NCBI RefSeq assembly: GCF_001281525.1
Contig: NZ_LGCI01000002.1
Coordinates: 124,001-188,000, forward strand
Direction of reading: 5' to 3'
From: Lysinibacillus macroides
GTDB taxonomy: Bacteria > Bacillota > Bacilli > Bacillales_A > Planococcaceae
Length of the DNA: 64,000 bases
Shown: positions 25,358 to 34,456 of the stretch, one piece after another
Layout: every line of letters begins with the position of its first letter
Numbering within the stretch: the stretch's first letter is position 1
Translations under genes and position numbers: made by a program
The notes under the pieces: generated by a model
Told to the model about the DNA's origin: nothing
Databases searched by the model: none
The model's input: only the letters and a program-made list of their open reading frames with translations

Positions 25358-26377
25358 TTACTCTAAAATTTCTGCACCCCAAGAATCTTGAATTTCGATG
25401 CCTAAATCATCCGCTACTTTTTTATTAATGAGTAGCTTTAAGTTTTGCGGATACTGTGCAGGTGTATCAGCAGGTGTTGCTTCACCCTTTAAAATTTTCA
25501 CAGCCATTTGTCCCGCTTCATAGCCAATATCGGAATATTCAAAGCCATACGCAGCCAAACCACCACGTGCAACAGAGTCTAATTCTCCTACAATCAATGG
25601 TAATTTATTTGTATTAGCAACATCAATAACAGATTCTAAAGCAGAAACAACTGTGTTATCTGTAATAATATAGAAAGCATCTACTTTACCAATTAATGAT
25701 TCTGTAGCTTGCTTTACATCCGCCGAAGTAGCTGCTGATGCCTCTACAACTGTTAATCCTTGCTCGTCCATTACCTTTTTCACTTCCGTCACTTGTGCAA
25801 CAGAGTTTTGTTCACCAGCATTGTAAACCATACCTACTTTTTCTGCGCCAAGCTCTTTGAAGAATGCTACTGTTTTAGCAATTGTTTCAGGATGTAAATC
25901 AATTGTACCTGTCACATTTTTCCCCGGCTTCTCCATCGATTCAATTAACTCTGCGCCAACAGCATCTGTAACAGATGTAAAAATAATTGGAATATCACTT
26001 GTAGCTGTTGCTGCTGCTTGGGCAGAAGGTGTAGAGTTTGCAAAAATTAAATCTACATCTGCTCCTACTAGATTGTTTGCAATAGTAGAGTTAAGGCTGT
26101 TATCACCTTGTGCAATTTGTGCATCGTACTCAACCTTTAAGCCAGCATCATCAATCGCCTTTTTAAAGCCCTCTGTTGCAGCATTTAATGATGGGTGCTC
26201 TACAATCTGTGTAATCCCAATTTTATAGGTTGTCTCTGCTGCTTTTTCACTTTCACTTGCATTATTTTTTTCATCTCCACTTGAATCAGATGAACTAGAG
26301 CCGCCATTGCCACATGCAGCTAATAGCAAAACTAATCCAAATAATAGGAATGAAAGCTTTTTCATATTGCTCTTCAC
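25358..26377 (-). CDS. ABC transporter substrate-binding lipoprotein, TrpX-like
   Basis: The 339-residue lipoprotein has the lipobox LLAAC (Cys at about residue 22) and a Ser/Gly/Asp/Glu linker, then a periplasmic-binding-like fold of the ABC_sub_bind family: YKIGITQIVEHPSLNAATEGFKKAI, FANSTPSAQAAATAT, PIIFTSVTDAVGA and AFYIITDNTVVSA. Related proteins bind tryptophan, tyrosine or other small ligands. A GTG start at 26377 is well spaced from GGGGGG; the ATG four codons later is not. The upstream 259 bases are AT-rich and show no T-box or riboswitch that I can recognise. Confidence 0.85.
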   Translation of the reverse strand: MKSNMKKLSFLLFGLVLLLAACGNGGSSSSDSSGDEKNNASESEKAAETTYKIGITQIVEHPSLNAATEGFKKAIDDAGLKVEYDAQIAQGDNSLNSTIANNLVGADVDLIFANSTPSAQAAATATSDIPIIFTSVTDAVGAELIESMEKPGKNVTGTIDLHPETIAKTVAFFKELGAEKVGMVYNAGEQNSVAQVTEVKKVMDEQGLTVVEASAATSADVKQATESLIGKVDAFYIITDNTVVSALESVIDVANTNKLPLIVGELDSVARGGLAAYGFEYSDIGYEAGQMAVKILKGEATPADTPAQYPQNLKLLINKKVADDLGIEIQDSWGAEILE

Positions 26378-26636
26378 TAATAATCCCCCCGACTATCTAT
26401 CAAATATCTATCACACTTTATCTAAACAAAGTATGAATGTATCGCTATATTATCGTTAATTAGGAAGGTTCGTCAACAACATTATGAATGTTCTGACTTT
26501 TAAATTTGACAAAATATTTTAGGTTTTCTATCAATTCGTCACTTTAAACCGCTAAACTACGCTATTTTCACAGAACAAAATCTTTTTCTACCATAATGAA
26601 ATTTTTTATGACAATTTTTCGACAATAGACAGATAA

Positions 26637-27038
26637 TCAAAATTTTTCTATATGCTGTACTTTGATTTTAGCTGGATATGATTCAAAAACCTGAGAATAC
26701 CAAATCCGCACTTTATCCCCGTTTTTAATATTTTTCATAAGCAGTTTCGAGGGATTGTCTAACATTGATACTGATTCAAATCTATTAGCATAGCGAGAAA
26801 AAACGATGGCATTTTCCCCCATCGAATGATCCTCGTATGAAAAATTCTCTATATCTGGCTGTTGGATATGCTCTCCTTGGATGAAATAAATGCTTCCTTC
26901 ATACGAAACAATATAGCCCACCTCGCCCTCACCTGTTGTATTGACGCTATTAGAAAACTCGCCTATCATCCACAAAGCCACAAGAGCAAGCAATAAGAAA
27001 GTAAGATTCATCAAAGGCTGTGGGACTCTGCTCCACAT
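26637..27038 (-). CDS. DUF3221-like membrane-anchored protein
   Basis: The 133-residue protein has one N-terminal membrane segment (about residues 8-27) and an extracytoplasmic domain with GEGEVGYIVSYEGSIYFIQGE and KIKNGDKVRIWYSQVFESYPAKIKVQHIEK, the oligonucleotide-binding-like layout of DUF3221. AGGTG is six bases before the ATG at 27038. Function is unknown. It lies downstream of the TetR gene but a terminator separates them, so it is probably transcribed alone. Confidence 0.65.
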   Translation of the reverse strand: MWSRVPQPLMNLTFLLLALVALWMIGEFSNSVNTTGEGEVGYIVSYEGSIYFIQGEHIQQPDIENFSYEDHSMGENAIVFSRYANRFESVSMLDNPSKLLMKNIKNGDKVRIWYSQVFESYPAKIKVQHIEKF

Positions 27039-27071
27039 ATCAATCACCTTCTATTATTTTTAATGCTATAG

Positions 27072-27106
27072 AAAAAACCTGACGCTCCTATTTGAAAGAT
27101 GTCAGG
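27072..27106 (-). terminator. Terminator of the ABC efflux-TetR operon
   Basis: On the minus strand CCTGAC pairs with GTCAGG, with further pairing inside, followed by TTTTTT. It lies 20 bases after the TetR stop. Confidence 0.75.
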
Positions 27107-27126
27107 CTGTTATGGTATTTAGTGCT

Positions 27127-27705
27127 TTACTTTTTTAAGATGGCTACCAACCACTCACTTTGGGGCAACGGTATGTCAGGAAAACAAATATACGTTTGTG
27201 CAACGCCTTGAATAGCAGAATAAAAACAGCCTGCAAGAGCTCTTGGGTCACCTTCTCGTATTTCTCCTTTCGTCTGCCCTGCTTTAACTAAGCTTTCAAA
27301 TTCCTTTGATGCTGCGATATCCTTAGCCATTTGTTGAATTGTGTTTGGTAAATTACTTGCAATTTGTGTTTGGGCAACCAACATAAATAATTTTGCTGAT
27401 AGTGGATACATACTAAAAGAATCCAGTATCATCGTCACCATCGTATTTAAATGTACGAGCGGTTGCTCTAATTCTGCTTCAGAAATATGGATAGTAGACA
27501 TACTCGCTTTCGCTCGGTTCAAAAGCTCAAGGTATACCTCTTCTTTTGAGCTGAAATAATGAAACATTAATCCTTGGCTAATCCCAAATGTATCTGCAAT
27601 CTCTTTCGTTGTAGTCCCATGATAACCATTTCTTATAAACAAATCCAAGCCCGCGTTTAGAATTTGCTCCCGTCTAACTTCCTTCTGTTCGCGGCGTTTA
27701 TTCAT
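27127..27705 (-). CDS. TetR/AcrR-family regulator of the ABC efflux operon
   Basis: The 192-residue repressor has an N-terminal helix-turn-helix (RREQILNAGLDLFIRNGYHGTTTKEIADTFGISQGLMFHYFSSKEEVYLEL, about residues 10-62) and an all-helical ligand domain. Its ATG overlaps the permease stop by four bases, so it is the third gene of the ABC operon. A regulator that ends the operon it controls is usually autoregulatory. AT-rich palindromes sit over the operon's promoter and are the natural operator candidates. The ligand is unknown. Confidence 0.88.
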   Translation of the reverse strand: MNKRREQKEVRREQILNAGLDLFIRNGYHGTTTKEIADTFGISQGLMFHYFSSKEEVYLELLNRAKASMSTIHISEAELEQPLVHLNTMVTMILDSFSMYPLSAKLFMLVAQTQIASNLPNTIQQMAKDIAASKEFESLVKAGQTKGEIREGDPRALAGCFYSAIQGVAQTYICFPDIPLPQSEWLVAILKK

Positions 27706-29906
27706 TTCATCATAACCTCCTGCAATGATACTGCATTAATGCTTTTTTTATAGAGTAACATAATAAGTTCATAGGAAATAGCAAAGATAATAAGTGAAAG
27801 CATGATTGCCTTACTATCTGGTGTCATCGGTATTGCTATTGTAGAAGATTTAGCTAATGTACCAAATAAAAAATGAGATAAAGCAATCGCATAAAATGTC
27901 CCAATCACAAACCCGATATATGCGATGATACGAAAGCCTGACAGGACGATTCGATTGCACTCTGAATTCGTATAGCCAAATGCTTTCATCAATGCTAAAT
28001 ATTTGCGATTAGCTGTAATAATAACCTTGACAACAATACCAATTGTTAAAATACTTAAAGCTAAACCAATGATAATAAATAAAAATGACAGAGCTATATA
28101 CGTTCCCTTTTGCTGAGAGCTGGATTTTACTATATCTTCGAATTTCGATACAAATACATGCTGTTTGTTGTCAAACTCAACGTTGTCAGCCGTAAATACA
28201 CCATTGTAGACTGCCCTGTCTAAGATACCAGCTTGGATAGCCATTGCACCATCACCATAGACCGTTTCCCCATACACGGATTGTTCGATCGCTGTGATAG
28301 GTAACGGATAAATATCATTGTTTATATAAATCTTGATCGTGTCCCCTATTGCTAAGTCATATTTCTTACGCATCCAATCATTCACAACGATCCCCTTTTG
28401 CTGTGAAATGTCTATGTTATGTTGCTTTTGAATACTATAAAGTTTAAAAAGAGACATGCTATTATATAATGCCATAAATTGTCCATTGTTTAATACTTCC
28501 CCATTCGGAAATTCCATTTTACAATCCCTCACAAAATAAGGTGTGTCTGCGTTCAAAGATTCCATTTCCTTAGCCTCCTGATACCGAACATTACTTTCGT
28601 ACTCGATACCTTTAAGCGTTATGGAGGATACTTTATCAGCCATTGCTTGAAGGGAAAAAGCAATCTGTAAATTTGCACTAACCATGAAGCCAGTAAGCAT
28701 AGCTAAAAAGACCAATAGAATATTATTTGTGATAATAGATCTAAACACCGTTTTACGAAAAGGCTTAGTTTTTCTACGTTTTTGTCTTTTCTTTACAAAA
28801 ATATTTACCTTGATTGTTTCTGTCTTATAAATCATTTCTAATGGCGGCTTCCGCAAGGTAAATACTGCAAGTCCAAAAGCCAAAATAGAGAAACATAGTG
28901 CCGGCATTATTATAAATAAAATAAATTGTAGACCATTAAAATTTTGTGGAATATCCGGAACAAGGAATGCAGCATTGATTCGATTAATAAACAGTGGACT
29001 GATGATAGAGGACATTCCATATCCTATCACGCCGCCTACTAGCACAAAAACACCTATTATCAAATATTTTTTAGCAATCTGTGTAGTCGTATAGCCAAGT
29101 GCTTTAAGAATACCCATATCAGATTTTGTCTCATTTATATTTTGAATAATAGTTGTAGTTAGCAATATTATTACAGTGAACACTAAGATGCATACAGCAC
29201 TTAACAGACAAATTTTAAACATTTTTTCTTTAGTATTTAACGCTGCAAGTATGTGAGGATTTTCCTCTTTACTTACTATTGATTTTATATTTGGATTCAG
29301 ACGCATTTCTGCTAATGCGTTTTGCTGCTGCTCCTCTGATAACTCTTCCATAAATCGACCTGAATAACTTACTTTCTCTAGTTCTTCCCAAATTGAGTAC
29401 ATAGCTTCATCACATAATATGAATGCTTGCGTTTTTGCTTGATATGCTAGGCCATTATCCGCTACCATTGGCATAATTGCGTCTGGTAATGTAAAAATGC
29501 CACTAATAACATAAGTTCGATTGCCAATAGTAAGTGCACTACCTAGTGTCAATTGATTATCCTGAGAAAAGTTTTTATCTATCGCAATTTCATTTATTGT
29601 CTTTGGTGCAGCCCCCTCTGAATACATAGGAATATCTATACTACGTGTATCTTTCATTAAACGAAATATATTTTTATCATCATAAATAACTTTGTAAGCT
29701 AATAGATCATACATAAAAGAATACTTTTTTGATAGCTCTGTTATATCCGCTTCGTCCTGCAGGGTAAGTGTAAAGTCCTGCTGATTTTGCTCTGCTAAAA
29801 CCTTTTTGAGGGCACTGGTATTTTGAAGATAAAACACCAGCAACGAACAAATAAACATTGCACAGACAACGACTAATATAAGAAAATAGTGTTTATTTAA
29901 TTTCAT
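27702..29906 (-). CDS. ABC transporter permease, FtsX/MacB-type, two halves
   Basis: The protein of about 734 residues has an N-terminal helix (HYFLILVVVCAMFICSLLVFYL), an extracytoplasmic domain, three helices around 255-365, a second internal helix near 400 with another external domain, and three C-terminal helices. This is the duplicated FtsX layout used by antimicrobial-peptide and lipid exporters. DMGILKALGYTTTQIAKKYL and LALMKAFGYTNSE are the two coupling segments. The ATG at 29906 has AGAAGGG about 11 bases upstream and begins at the membrane anchor; the ATG at 29930 overlaps the ATPase gene. Substrate unknown. Confidence 0.83.
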   Translation of the reverse strand: MKLNKHYFLILVVVCAMFICSLLVFYLQNTSALKKVLAEQNQQDFTLTLQDEADITELSKKYSFMYDLLAYKVIYDDKNIFRLMKDTRSIDIPMYSEGAAPKTINEIAIDKNFSQDNQLTLGSALTIGNRTYVISGIFTLPDAIMPMVADNGLAYQAKTQAFILCDEAMYSIWEELEKVSYSGRFMEELSEEQQQNALAEMRLNPNIKSIVSKEENPHILAALNTKEKMFKICLLSAVCILVFTVIILLTTTIIQNINETKSDMGILKALGYTTTQIAKKYLIIGVFVLVGGVIGYGMSSIISPLFINRINAAFLVPDIPQNFNGLQFILFIIMPALCFSILAFGLAVFTLRKPPLEMIYKTETIKVNIFVKKRQKRRKTKPFRKTVFRSIITNNILLVFLAMLTGFMVSANLQIAFSLQAMADKVSSITLKGIEYESNVRYQEAKEMESLNADTPYFVRDCKMEFPNGEVLNNGQFMALYNSMSLFKLYSIQKQHNIDISQQKGIVVNDWMRKKYDLAIGDTIKIYINNDIYPLPITAIEQSVYGETVYGDGAMAIQAGILDRAVYNGVFTADNVEFDNKQHVFVSKFEDIVKSSSQQKGTYIALSFLFIIIGLALSILTIGIVVKVIITANRKYLALMKAFGYTNSECNRIVLSGFRIIAYIGFVIGTFYAIALSHFLFGTLAKSSTIAIPMTPDSKAIMLSLIIFAISYELIMLLYKKSINAVSLQEVMMK

Positions 29907-29923
29907 CCGTGTCCCAGCCCTTC

Positions 29924-30616
29924 TCACCATGTGAGCTCACTCACATCGCATGGATGGGCATTGTTAGTAACTTCTACTATTCTTCCGCTAGACATTTTAA
30001 TTACCTTTGTGGCAATTTGAGCAATGCTGCTATTGTGTGTGACCATAATAATGGTAAATTTCAGTTGTTTTTGAAGCTTTTTTAAATAAGTTAAGATTTG
30101 TTTGCTTGTTTCTTCATCCAATGCCCCAGTCGGCTCATCGCAAAATAAAAAATCAGGTTTCTTTGCTAATGCACGTGCAATCGAAGCTCTTTGTTGCTGT
30201 CCCCCTGAAAGTTCATGAGGCAGACGCTGCTCTAATCCACCTAGCCCTACACCATCAATTATTTCACGAATATGTTGATTCCCTTTTAAATCAGCCCCCA
30301 TTTTTATGTTAGCCTCTACATTTAAAAATGGCAGTAAATAATACGCTTGAAAAATAAAAGCCGTTTTATCCCGTCTAAACAATGTCAATTCTTTCTGTTG
30401 TAGCTTACCAATCTCATAATCATCATACAGAATGCTTCCCGAATCAGGTGACTCTAGCCCAGAAATCACATTAAGAAATGTAGATTTGCCAGAGCCAGAC
30501 GGACCTAGAATGACTACAAACTCTCCATGTTCAACAGTCAAGGAAACTGAATTTAACGCATAAAGCAACTCATTGCCATCTTGATAACTTTTGATTAAAT
30601 TTTCTACCTTCAACAT
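29924..30616 (-). CDS. ABC transporter ATP-binding protein, MacB/LolD-type
   Basis: The 230-residue ATPase has Walker A GPSGSGKSTF, LSGGQQQRASIARALAKKPDFLFCDEPTGALDEET (signature and Walker B) and the His switch VTHNS. This subfamily pairs with FtsX-type permeases and drives extrusion or mechanotransmission rather than import. GGAGG lies seven bases before the ATG. First gene of the operon ATPase-permease-TetR, under a strong promoter covered by AT palindromes. Confidence 0.9.
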   Translation of the reverse strand: MLKVENLIKSYQDGNELLYALNSVSLTVEHGEFVVILGPSGSGKSTFLNVISGLESPDSGSILYDDYEIGKLQQKELTLFRRDKTAFIFQAYYLLPFLNVEANIKMGADLKGNQHIREIIDGVGLGGLEQRLPHELSGGQQQRASIARALAKKPDFLFCDEPTGALDEETSKQILTYLKKLQKQLKFTIIMVTHNSSIAQIATKVIKMSSGRIVEVTNNAHPCDVSELTW

Positions 30617-30634
30617 AGCTCATCCTCCAAAAAT

Positions 30635-30694
30635 TTATTAATTAATTAATCAATTAATAAATAAAATAATATTGTTAATTAATTAATTTGTCAA
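30635..30694 (-). promoter_or_regulatory. Promoter with TetR operator candidates
   Basis: On the minus strand a near-ideal sigma-A promoter, TTGACA (30689-30694), 17 bases, TATTAT (30666-30671), precedes the ABC operon. The spacer holds the 12-bp palindrome TTAATTAATTAA (30675-30686). A second AT palindrome, with arms TTATTAATT and AATTAATAA (30635-30660), covers the start of transcription. Either would block RNA polymerase if bound by the operon's TetR protein. Confidence 0.65.
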
Positions 30695-30717
30695 TAAGGA
30701 TCACCTTTTTTTTACAG

Positions 30718-30747
30718 TTGACTTTATATAAGCTTTTATATTAAAAT
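30718..30747 (+). promoter_or_regulatory. Sigma-A promoter for queT
   Basis: TTGACT, 18 bases, TAAAAT. It lies just upstream of the preQ1 riboswitch, giving a start point about ten bases before the aptamer. Confidence 0.55.
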
Positions 30748-30765
30748 ATTTATTTGTGTAAAAGC

Positions 30766-30806
30766 ACCGTGGTTCGAGAACCTCCCACGCAAAAAAACTA
30801 AGGAGA
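30766..30806 (+). promoter_or_regulatory. PreQ1-I riboswitch controlling queT translation
   Basis: CGTGG/CCACG form the P1 stem around a 12-base loop (TTCGAGAACCTC), followed by an A-rich tail and ACTAAGGAG. Stem, loop length and tail match the class I preQ1 aptamer. The 3' tail merges with the ribosome site AAGGAG, so ligand binding should hide it and shut off translation. Confidence 0.85.
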
Positions 30807-30813
30807 AATGAAT

Positions 30814-31296
30814 ATGAAGATAAAATTTTTAGCAGCAAGTGGTATTATTGCAGCCTTGTATATTGCTGTAACGATGCTTGTTGCACCATTTGGTTTCACA
30901 GAAGTACAATTCCGCGTATCTGAGATTTTTAATCATTTAGTGGCTTTTAATCCACGCTTTGCCGTAGGAATCATTATTGGTGTCTTTATTTCCAATCTTT
31001 TTTCACCACTTGGCGTTTACGATTTAGTGTTTGGTGTTGGTCATTCCTTGATTACTCTTGGGCTGTTTATTGTCATCTGTAAAGTTGTCAAAAATATTTG
31101 GGCACGTTTAATCATCAATACATTGTTATTCACATGCACCATGTTTATCATTGCCTTTGAGCTAAACCTCGCTTTAGAGCTACCATTTTTCTGGACTTGG
31201 CTCACTGTAGCAGCAGGCGAGTTTGTTGTGCTAGCCGTTGGGACACCGATTATGTATATTTTAAATAAACGCCTTCATTTTGAACATTTGATTTAA
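30814..31296 (+). CDS. queT: QueT-family queuosine precursor transporter
   Basis: QueT is a small ECF-type S component that takes up a queuosine precursor such as preQ1 or preQ0. The 160-residue product is almost wholly hydrophobic with about five to six helices and shows VTMLVAPFGFTEVQFRVSEIFNHLVAFNPRFA, a QueT hallmark. The ATG at 30814 is eight bases from AAGGAG; the ATG at 30808 is too close. The preQ1 riboswitch directly upstream independently supports the assignment. The energising ECF module would be encoded elsewhere. Confidence 0.92.
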   Translation: MKIKFLAASGIIAALYIAVTMLVAPFGFTEVQFRVSEIFNHLVAFNPRFAVGIIIGVFISNLFSPLGVYDLVFGVGHSLITLGLFIVICKVVKNIWARLIINTLLFTCTMFIIAFELNLALELPFFWTWLTVAAGEFVVLAVGTPIMYILNKRLHFEHLI

Positions 31297-31298
31297 CA

Positions 31299-31327
31299 GA
31301 CGAGTCTTTTTAGATTCGTCTTTTTTT
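31299..31327 (+). terminator. Terminator after queT
   Basis: GACGAxTC pairs with GAxTCGTC followed by seven T. It ends just before the trpB promoter. Confidence 0.8.
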
Positions 31328-31330
31328 GGC

Positions 31331-31359
31331 TTGACACTATTCTGAATATACTCTACAAT
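31331..31359 (+). promoter_or_regulatory. Sigma-A promoter of the trpB T-box transcript
   Basis: TTGACA, exactly 17 bases, TACAAT. The expected start of transcription is about 31366, where the T-box leader begins. Confidence 0.8.
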
Positions 31360-31365
31360 TCTTTC

Positions 31366-31597
31366 TATCTAAATGCGATGAAGAAGAATAGTAGCAGGCG
31401 TTGTTACTTACTAGAGAGCTGGTGGAGGGTGCAAACCAGTAGTACATACTTGTGAATGGACTTCGGAGCAGCCTTATCCAATGTAAGGCCGATTCTCTCC
31501 CCGTTATCGGAGTAAAAGTGCGCAAAACATTGCGAATTAAGGTGGCACCACGGTTACTCGTCCTTTGAATCAAGGATTGGAGTGGCTTTTTTTATGG
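31366..31597 (+). promoter_or_regulatory. Tryptophan T-box leader (tRNA-sensing attenuator)
   Basis: The leader has a long stem I with the specifier loop segment GAATGGAC; UGG at 31457-31459 is the Trp codon. It then has a stem III hairpin and the conserved T-box AAGGTGGCACCACG (31539-31552). A terminator follows in which ACCACGGTTACTCGTCCTT pairs partly with AAGGATTGGAGTGGC before seven T. Uncharged tRNA-Trp would favour the antiterminator and allow trpB transcription. Confidence 0.88.
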
Positions 31598-31626
31598 AAA
31601 AATTAGAAAAGAGGAGTCGAGTGAAG

Positions 31627-32790
31627 ATGAGTACAGTAGTAGAAAAACAAGGATATTTCGGTGAATTCGGTGGAAGCTTCGTACCAGAGGAGCTTCAAAA
31701 TGTCTTAAATATTTTAGATGAGAATTTCCAAAAATTTAAAGATGATACAGAGTTTAAACAAGAATTAGATTATTATTTCCGTGAATATGTAGGTCGTCAA
31801 TCCCCTCTTTATTTTGCAGAGAATTTAACAAAACAATTAGGGGGCGCAAAAATTTATTTAAAGCGTGAAGACCTCAACCATACAGGCTCGCATAAAATCA
31901 ATAATGTTTTAGGGCAGATTTTATTAGCAAAGCGTATGGGTGCAAATCGTGTGATTGCTGAAACAGGGGCAGGTCAACATGGAGTAGCAACTGCTACAGC
32001 CTGTGCAATGTTTGGTATGGATTGTACGATTTATATGGGGCTAGAAGATACAAAACGTCAGGCACTAAACGTTTTCCGTATGGAGCTTCTTGGTGCAAAG
32101 GTTGTGGCTGTCGATAAAGGACAAGGACGCTTAAAGGATGCGGTGGATGAAGCATTTGCTGACTTAGTAGAAAACTATAAAACAACTTTCTATTTACTAG
32201 GCTCTGCGGTTGGTCCACATCCCTTCCCTTCAATGGTGAAGCATTTCCAATCCGTTATTAGCCGCGAAAGTCGTGAACAAATTTTAGAAAAAGAGGGCAA
32301 GCTACCAACAGCCGTGCTTGCCTGCATCGGTGGTGGTAGTAATGCGATTGGGGCATTTGCAGAGTATATTGCAGATGAGGAGGTTCGTCTGATCGGTATT
32401 GAGCCAGATAAAGCTGCGACATTAAATGAAGGAACACCAGGTACATTGCATGGCTTTAAATGTTTAGTGCTGCAAGATGCTGAAGGCAATCCACTGCCAA
32501 CCTACTCAATTGCTGCTGGCTTAGATTATCCAGGTGCTGGACCTGAGCATAGCCATTTAAAAACAATTGGTCGTGCGGAGTATGTCACGGTTTCAAACGA
32601 GGAAGTACTAGAGGCATTTCAGGTGCTTTCCAAAGTGGAGGGTATCATTCCTGCCCTCGAAAGCTCGCATGCTGTGGCACATGCGCTTAAACTAGCCCCA
32701 ACTCTTTCAGCTAAGGAGAGCATTATTATTAATATTTCAGGCCGTGGAGATAAGGATGTGGAGCAAGTTTTCCACATGTTAAATAAATAA
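31627..32790 (+). CDS. trpB: Tryptophan synthase beta chain, standing alone
   Basis: TrpB joins indole and serine to make tryptophan with PLP. The 387-residue product is a standard TrpB1: [29 protein letters not shown] (PLP Lys), [26 protein letters not shown] (phosphate loop) and SGRGDKD at the end. GAGGAG lies ten bases before the ATG at 31627, whereas the longer frame starts inside the T-box terminator. No trpA or other trp gene is adjacent, so the tryptophan T-box controls trpB alone. It may serve indole salvage; that is inference. Confidence 0.93.
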   Translation: MSTVVEKQGYFGEFGGSFVPEELQNVLNILDENFQKFKDDTEFKQELDYYFREYVGRQSPLYFAENLTKQLGGAKIYLKREDLNHTGSHKINNVLGQILLAKRMGANRVIAETGAGQHGVATATACAMFGMDCTIYMGLEDTKRQALNVFRMELLGAKVVAVDKGQGRLKDAVDEAFADLVENYKTTFYLLGSAVGPHPFPSMVKHFQSVISRESREQILEKEGKLPTAVLACIGGGSNAIGAFAEYIADEEVRLIGIEPDKAATLNEGTPGTLHGFKCLVLQDAEGNPLPTYSIAAGLDYPGAGPEHSHLKTIGRAEYVTVSNEEVLEAFQVLSKVEGIIPALESSHAVAHALKLAPTLSAKESIIINISGRGDKDVEQVFHMLNK

Positions 32791-32796
32791 GCATAC

Positions 32797-32834
32797 AAAA
32801 GAGCGACTTCCCTAAATTAGGAAGTCGCTCTTTT
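32797..32834. terminator. Bidirectional terminator between trpB and acyl-CoA ligase
   Basis: AAAAGAGCGACTTCC pairs perfectly with GGAAGTCGCTCTTTT across an eight-base loop. Confidence 0.9.
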
Positions 32835-32836
32835 AA

Positions 32837-34456
32837 CTATACTAATGACTTAGGGTATATTTCTGCGACATTATCGCGAAGCTTGGCTTTTAGGAATTTC
32901 CCAACAGATGTCTTCGGAATCTCTTCTAAAAATACAACAGCATCTGGTACCCACCATTTTGCAAATTGGCTTTCTAAAAATGCCAAGAGCTCCTCTTCCG
33001 TTGTGGATTGCCCTTCTTTTAATACAACACATGCCAGCGGTCGCTCCTGCCATTTCGCATGAGGCATGGCGATCACTGCCGCTTCAAGGACAGCATCATG
33101 TGTCATTAAAGCATTTTCCAAATCTACAGAGGAAATCCATTCCCCACCAGACTTAATTAAATCCTTCGTACGGTCTGTTATTTTAATAAAGCCATCCTTC
33201 GTTCTTACTGCAATATCACCTGTATAGAGCCAGCCATCTCGATAAGCTTCGGCTGTGCGTTCATCCCGATAGTATTCATGTGAAATCCAAGGGCCGCGCA
33301 AACGCAATTCCCCCATCGTTTCACCATCCCAAGGCACCTCTCCTTGCTCATTGACAATACTAGATTCAATACCTGCCATTGTCATTCCCTGCATCGCCCT
33401 TGCTTCGATACGCTTGTCAATTGGCCAATCATCCATCCATGACATATAATTGGACAATGCTACAATTGGTGTAGTTTCTGTCATACCGTAAACAACAATA
33501 TAGGGAATACCATATTTCTCCTCAAACGTGCGAATAAGTCGAGTTGGCGATGCTGAGCCCCCACAACATATCGCTCTTAATGAACTGATATCTCGTTCTT
33601 GTTTTTCTTGCTCCTGCAACACACCAATCCAAATGGTTGGCACACCAGCAGTTAATGTGACCTTTTCCTGTTCGATTAAATCTATGATTAATGTTGATGT
33701 AAAGTGTGGACCTGGCAGAACCTGCGTAGCGCCCACATTCACACTAGCAAATGGCAGCCCCCATGCATTGGCATGAAACATCGGTACAATCGGCATGACG
33801 ACATCTCTTTCTGCAATGCCCATAGAATCAGACATGCTTAACATCATACTGTGTAATACTAAGCCCCGATGTGAGTAGACAACCCCCTTTGGATTGCCTG
33901 TAGTAGCACTTGTATAGCACATGCCAGCTGGCGCCTCTTCATCAATATCGTCTGGAAATTGAAACTCTTCATCTGCAGCAGCTAATAATTCCTCATAGGA
34001 CAAGGCATTTGGCAATATTGTTTTTGGTAATACTTCATCATCTGTCATAATAATATAATGCTTTACAGTTTTTAGCTTTGGCGCAATGTTTTCAATAATA
34101 GGTAATAAATCTACATCTATCATTAAAATCTCATCTTCTGCATGATTAATAATGTACACTAAATGCTCTTCTGATAAACGAATATTGACCATGTGTAAAA
34201 TAGCACCTGAACAAGGAACTGCAAAATAGGCTTCTAAGTGACGATGCTGATTCCAAGCAAAGGAGCCGACCTTCGTTCCCTTTGTCACACCAAGCTTTGC
34301 AAGAGCATCTGCTAAGCGACGTGTCCTTTTCGCCCACTGCCCATATGTTAAACGGTGTATGTTGTGTGGACTTGTCCGTGAAATAATCGTCTTTCTTGCA
34401 AAATAACTCTCTGCTCGTTTAAAAAAGCTCGTTAAAACTAATGGCTCTTGCATCAT
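32837..34456 (-). CDS. Fatty-acid (acyl) CoA ligase, AMP-forming
   Basis: A 539-residue adenylate-forming enzyme that activates a carboxylic acid to its acyl-CoA. Motifs: the AMP-binding loop YTSATTGNPKGVVYSHRG (Ala replaces the usual Gly in YTSGTTG), VPMFHANAWG, YGMTETTP, WLYTGDIAV with the conserved Asp, DRTKDLIKSGGEW, and the C-terminal catalytic Lys in KTSVGKFLKAKLR. It resembles medium/long-chain ligases of the alkK/YngI type; the substrate is not certain. The upstream 219 bases (34457-34676) are AT-rich with no clear feature. Monocistronic. Confidence 0.85.
   Translation of the reverse strand: MMQEPLVLTSFFKRAESYFARKTIISRTSPHNIHRLTYGQWAKRTRRLADALAKLGVTKGTKVGSFAWNQHRHLEAYFAVPCSGAILHMVNIRLSEEHLVYIINHAEDEILMIDVDLLPIIENIAPKLKTVKHYIIMTDDEVLPKTILPNALSYEELLAAADEEFQFPDDIDEEAPAGMCYTSATTGNPKGVVYSHRGLVLHSMMLSMSDSMGIAERDVVMPIVPMFHANAWGLPFASVNVGATQVLPGPHFTSTLIIDLIEQEKVTLTAGVPTIWIGVLQEQEKQERDISSLRAICCGGSASPTRLIRTFEEKYGIPYIVVYGMTETTPIVALSNYMSWMDDWPIDKRIEARAMQGMTMAGIESSIVNEQGEVPWDGETMGELRLRGPWISHEYYRDERTAEAYRDGWLYTGDIAVRTKDGFIKITDRTKDLIKSGGEWISSVDLENALMTHDAVLEAAVIAMPHAKWQERPLACVVLKEGQSTTEEELLAFLESQFAKWWVPDAVVFLEEIPKTSVGKFLKAKLRDNVAEIYPKSLV

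Noticed and set aside
26378..26636. T-box expected upstream of a TrpX-like binding protein
   Set aside because: No T-box core, specifier loop or terminator is present on the minus strand.
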